Below are positions 62,601 to 64,000 of a DNA stretch of 64,000 nucleotides, one piece after another. The first letter of the stretch is position 1, and the number at the start of each line of letters is the position of its first letter. Location: the NCBI GenBank assembly GCA_016722655.1, contig JADKIR010000004.1:2170001-2234000 (forward strand), written 5' to 3'. A program made the translations under genes and the position numbers. Under the pieces are notes generated by a model. The model did no database searches. It saw only the letters and a list, made by a program, of their open reading frames with translations, and had not been told where the DNA came from. Source of the stretch: Cytophagaceae bacterium (lineage in GTDB: Bacteria; Bacteroidota; Bacteroidia; Cytophagales; Spirosomataceae).

Positions 62601-64000
62601 GCTTGTTTCCAATAAAATCAAAATTTATGGTTGATTGTACCTGAAAATCATCTTTGGTAAAACCCAACGGTTTAAGATTGGCATTGTCAAGCAACCCTTT
62701 TATTTTAAATGTATTGAGATCTTTATTGAAATCTACCATTCCTTCCACTTCAGCTACCAGATTGGGGTCATTTATTTCCAGATACCCATCAAATATCGAC
62801 TGACCGAGTTTTCCATCAACGGTTATGTTGCGATAGTTGTAATTGTTATATCCAATTTCTGAAACAATGCCATCCAATTCAACCGAAGCATCGTCGATTT
62901 TCAAACCTTTACCTTTTATTTTCCCGGCAAAAGTGAGTTTCTGAACTATTTCCTGATCAAATAATTTACCTAAATCAAAAGAATTTACATCAAGATCACC
63001 GAAATAGGTTGATTGTTCACTTTGGTCTGTGATTTTCACATTGACTTCCCCGCTTATTTTGCCCAATTGCTCTGAAACTAATAAAGGCTTGGATTTAAAG
63101 TCATTGTATAAACCCTCAAATGTTCCGGATAGAGCCAATTGGTCAATTTTTCTGATATATTTTTGAAAATCAGCATTTTGACTATATTGACTTACATCTT
63201 GCCAGGCCATTGTGGAAGCCTTGAGGTCAAGTTTTGTAAAAGTTTTTTTCAGGTCAGGAAATCCATTAAAATTAGCCGTTCCATTAAGGTTCGAAGTCTT
63301 ACCCCACTTAAGCTTAAAATCTTCAAAAGTTAGGTCCACATACTTGCCTTTCATTCTGGCATCAAGCAGGTATCGTTCATCATATTGATACATATTTGAC
63401 GAAAACCTACCCAGGTCTTTTGAATTCAGAACGGCATGCTTAATATCAGCATCCATCCTTACTTTATTAAAAAAATCATTGAAAGCAGATGGCCGGTCAT
63501 AATATAAATGTAGCCTGTCTCCCACATACGATTCGTTGATGTATGCCGAAAGTTTATCGAGAGTCATGGCTGTTTTGCAATACAGGAAATCGGTTTTGAT
63601 GTCTTTTACCACCAATTTGCTTCTTTTATCAGCAGCATTGATACTTTTAGCTTTAAAAGAAACCGTATCACCCAAAATTAACACGTTTTCCAGATTACCA
63701 TTTATATTGTCAAACCTGAAATTGTAATAATCGAAAAGCTCGTTAGGCATCAAAGGCCTGCGGTTGTCTTCCAGGCTCACCATTCCGTTTTTAACATAAG
63801 CATTGTCAATCGTGAAAGGTAAATTATGGTCGGCTATTCTGGGTTTTTTAGGATCACGACCAATATCCTGCACTTTTGCAATCCAATAATCGATATTTAA
63901 TGCACCGTTTTTTTCCCTGACAATTTTCACTTCCGGGCTTTTGAGCAATACATAGTCCAGATTGTTGTCAAACCTGATGATTTTTGCAGGATCAAAACTA
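59689..64000 (-). CDS. tamB: TamB-like translocation and assembly module protein, partial at the window edge
   Basis: The frame stays open from the stop at 59689 to the window edge at 64000, so the true N-terminus lies beyond it; an internal TTG at 63948 is not the start. About 1437 residues are visible. The C-terminal third carries the TamB/DUF490 signature: YTVRSGKYNFSFQNVASLRR, GDPYEANLDMRANYTANIPI and YPVNVSVLLTNRLL. The rest is repeated beta-strand-rich AsmA-like units. TamB spans the periplasm and moves phospholipids or assists outer-membrane protein assembly. No frameshift is seen. Confidence 0.9.
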   Translation of the reverse strand, partial: SFDPAKIIRFDNNLDYVLLKSPEVKIVREKNGALNIDYWIAKVQDIGRDPKKPRIADHNLPFTIDNAYVKNGMVSLEDNRRPLMPNELFDYYNFRFDNINGNLENVLILGDTVSFKAKSINAADKRSKLVVKDIKTDFLYCKTAMTLDKLSAYINESYVGDRLHLYYDRPSAFNDFFNKVRMDADIKHAVLNSKDLGRFSSNMYQYDERYLLDARMKGKYVDLTFEDFKLKWGKTSNLNGTANFNGFPDLKKTFTKLDLKASTMAWQDVSQYSQNADFQKYIRKIDQLALSGTFEGLYNDFKSKPLLVSEQLGKISGEVNVKITDQSEQSTYFGDLDVNSFDLGKLFDQEIVQKLTFAGKIKGKGLKIDDASVELDGIVSEIGYNNYNYRNITVDGKLGQSIFDGYLEINDPNLVAEVEGMVDFNKDLNTFKIKGLLDNANLKPLGFTKDDFQVQSTINFDFIGNKLDDWIGRARFLDTKIKKDNKEFAVDSMYFNSGIFENQRRFSMVTEFFNFYVNGDFVPSTLINDVNTLVKEYLLYFNETETERNKYYLTKNIKSEKDNYEANYRLYFKDSKRFFGFFYPDVYVSPGSLLNGLLTSRATTEMSLEGQVDTLIYKKNEFYNNQLDFSTSKYSSTPKVLTSYIIRSASQKMANGLKTQNIQANAYWGEANDIDFDVSIEQADNRSYAEVFGNVTFTPQGFDIRLNPKNSKVVLIDNKWTLSDKNQIRVFKDKITISDLRLSNKNQMVSANGILAKDPDLESIFVLRDFDLMTLKPFTNVELRGRANGELRLKDFYKNTYFTSNLHIEDLEYRKSKLGTITTEAVWDALDDKLKINGNVFRDMNEVVRISGYYDPAERINPLSLKGRVRNLNLNVFEGMVEGIFNKIGGLAEGDLEITGSPLDPVFKGAINIKNGSMNVVASGTTLYFDDTIILNEEGFVAGPEGITVRDAPVGGNIAIIEGGVFNGGSSEFMVGLHAYVKGNTGFKVLNLKPYENNVMYGTAFATGDVHLSGDFDNVNITGNLVSNKGTKITIPMDGGKVIDTKQEGIPFVKRNVEDDTLARSQNKKPKIKTGGINMAFNLSFTPDAECEIIFDRANNDVLDVYGEGRLSILYDTRGEFTINGPYTVRSGKYNFSFQNVASLRRFNIVDGSTITWSGDPYEANLDMRANYTANIPIPSSISPELANTSTRYPVNVSVLLTNRLLTPTIKYDVNFDFKQIPLIGQSQTQLLGFEQKLRNDEQLLSRNVSSILVFNEVFPDNLTDAISQQFLIDNVSNMLSNQIGNLANKLNPNLELGVQFGNFRENILNNMQFNFSYRFLDNRIKLSGKSAFINSLESSINAANTGQLSVGGELEYLLSADGEYKFRLFSRSVPANFYTFNSAGNVVVSGGSLIISRNFNSIFTNKKPKPFPLGVGKKEDLSLNIEKASDSTLSK

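Overview
The window comes from a Bacteroidota chromosome, most likely of the order Cytophagales. The supporting signs are type IX secretion (T9SS) sorting domains, a SusC/SusD pair, a Bacteroidota-type isoleucyl-tRNA synthetase, a CTnDOT-like tyrosine recombinase, low GC and few strong Shine-Dalgarno sites. No species is assigned.

Layout. (1) 1-1030: outer flank of a genomic island, with the wreck of a T9SS-sorted protein and about three and a half tandem 104-bp units, each carrying a terminator-like hairpin. (2) 1031-27895: a genomic island of about 26.9 kb inserted in the 3' end of tRNA-Asp(GTC). A displaced copy of the tRNA 3' end with a terminator lies at 1000-1053. The intact tRNA and the integrase lie at the other end, and related arm-type repeats sit just inside both ends. 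The island carries a conserved Bacteroidota protein of unknown role, a gene-poor region with two large inverted repeats around two small ORFs, a secreted T9SS metalloprotease, an IS3 element that splits a gene, a frameshifted membrane protein, and a large block of defence genes on the minus strand. That block holds McrBC (type IV restriction) and a six-gene, tightly coupled operon: MmeI-like methyltransferase, PutAbiC-like membrane protein, wHTH regulator, Doc toxin, DEAD/DEAH helicase and GIY-YIG nuclease. A family-A-polymerase-like protein, an excisionase-type HTH and the integrase complete the mobility end. (3) 28101-32242: ileS with an in-frame DUF559 nuclease-fold cassette bounded by inverted G/C-rich repeats; two related repeats flank the gene. 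(4) 32343-35060: TRIC/UPF0126 channel, waaA (Kdo transferase) and a DUF2520 protein. (5) 35439-42597: a surface-structure locus with six small secreted beta-rich subunits, a 905-aa usher-like outer-membrane protein and a PapD-like chaperone. This is a candidate chaperone-usher-type pilus system in a phylum where such systems are not usual. (6) 42717-44296: an orphan ParA ATPase and a secreted unknown. (7) 44713-52433: a probable alpha-mannoside utilisation locus (SusC, SusD, ROK regulator, GH125). (8) 52564-58023: bestrophin, MBL-fold hydrolase, Spy-like protein, DUF2185, membrane protein, DUF6157 and a class A beta-lactamase. (9) 58226-64000: dnaB, translationally coupled to a TamB-like gene that runs off the right edge.

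The points most worth following are the DUF559 cassette inside an essential synthetase gene, the six-gene defence operon whose methyltransferase appears to have lost its own nuclease motif, and the chaperone-usher-like locus. All functional statements are read from sequence motifs; no database search was run.
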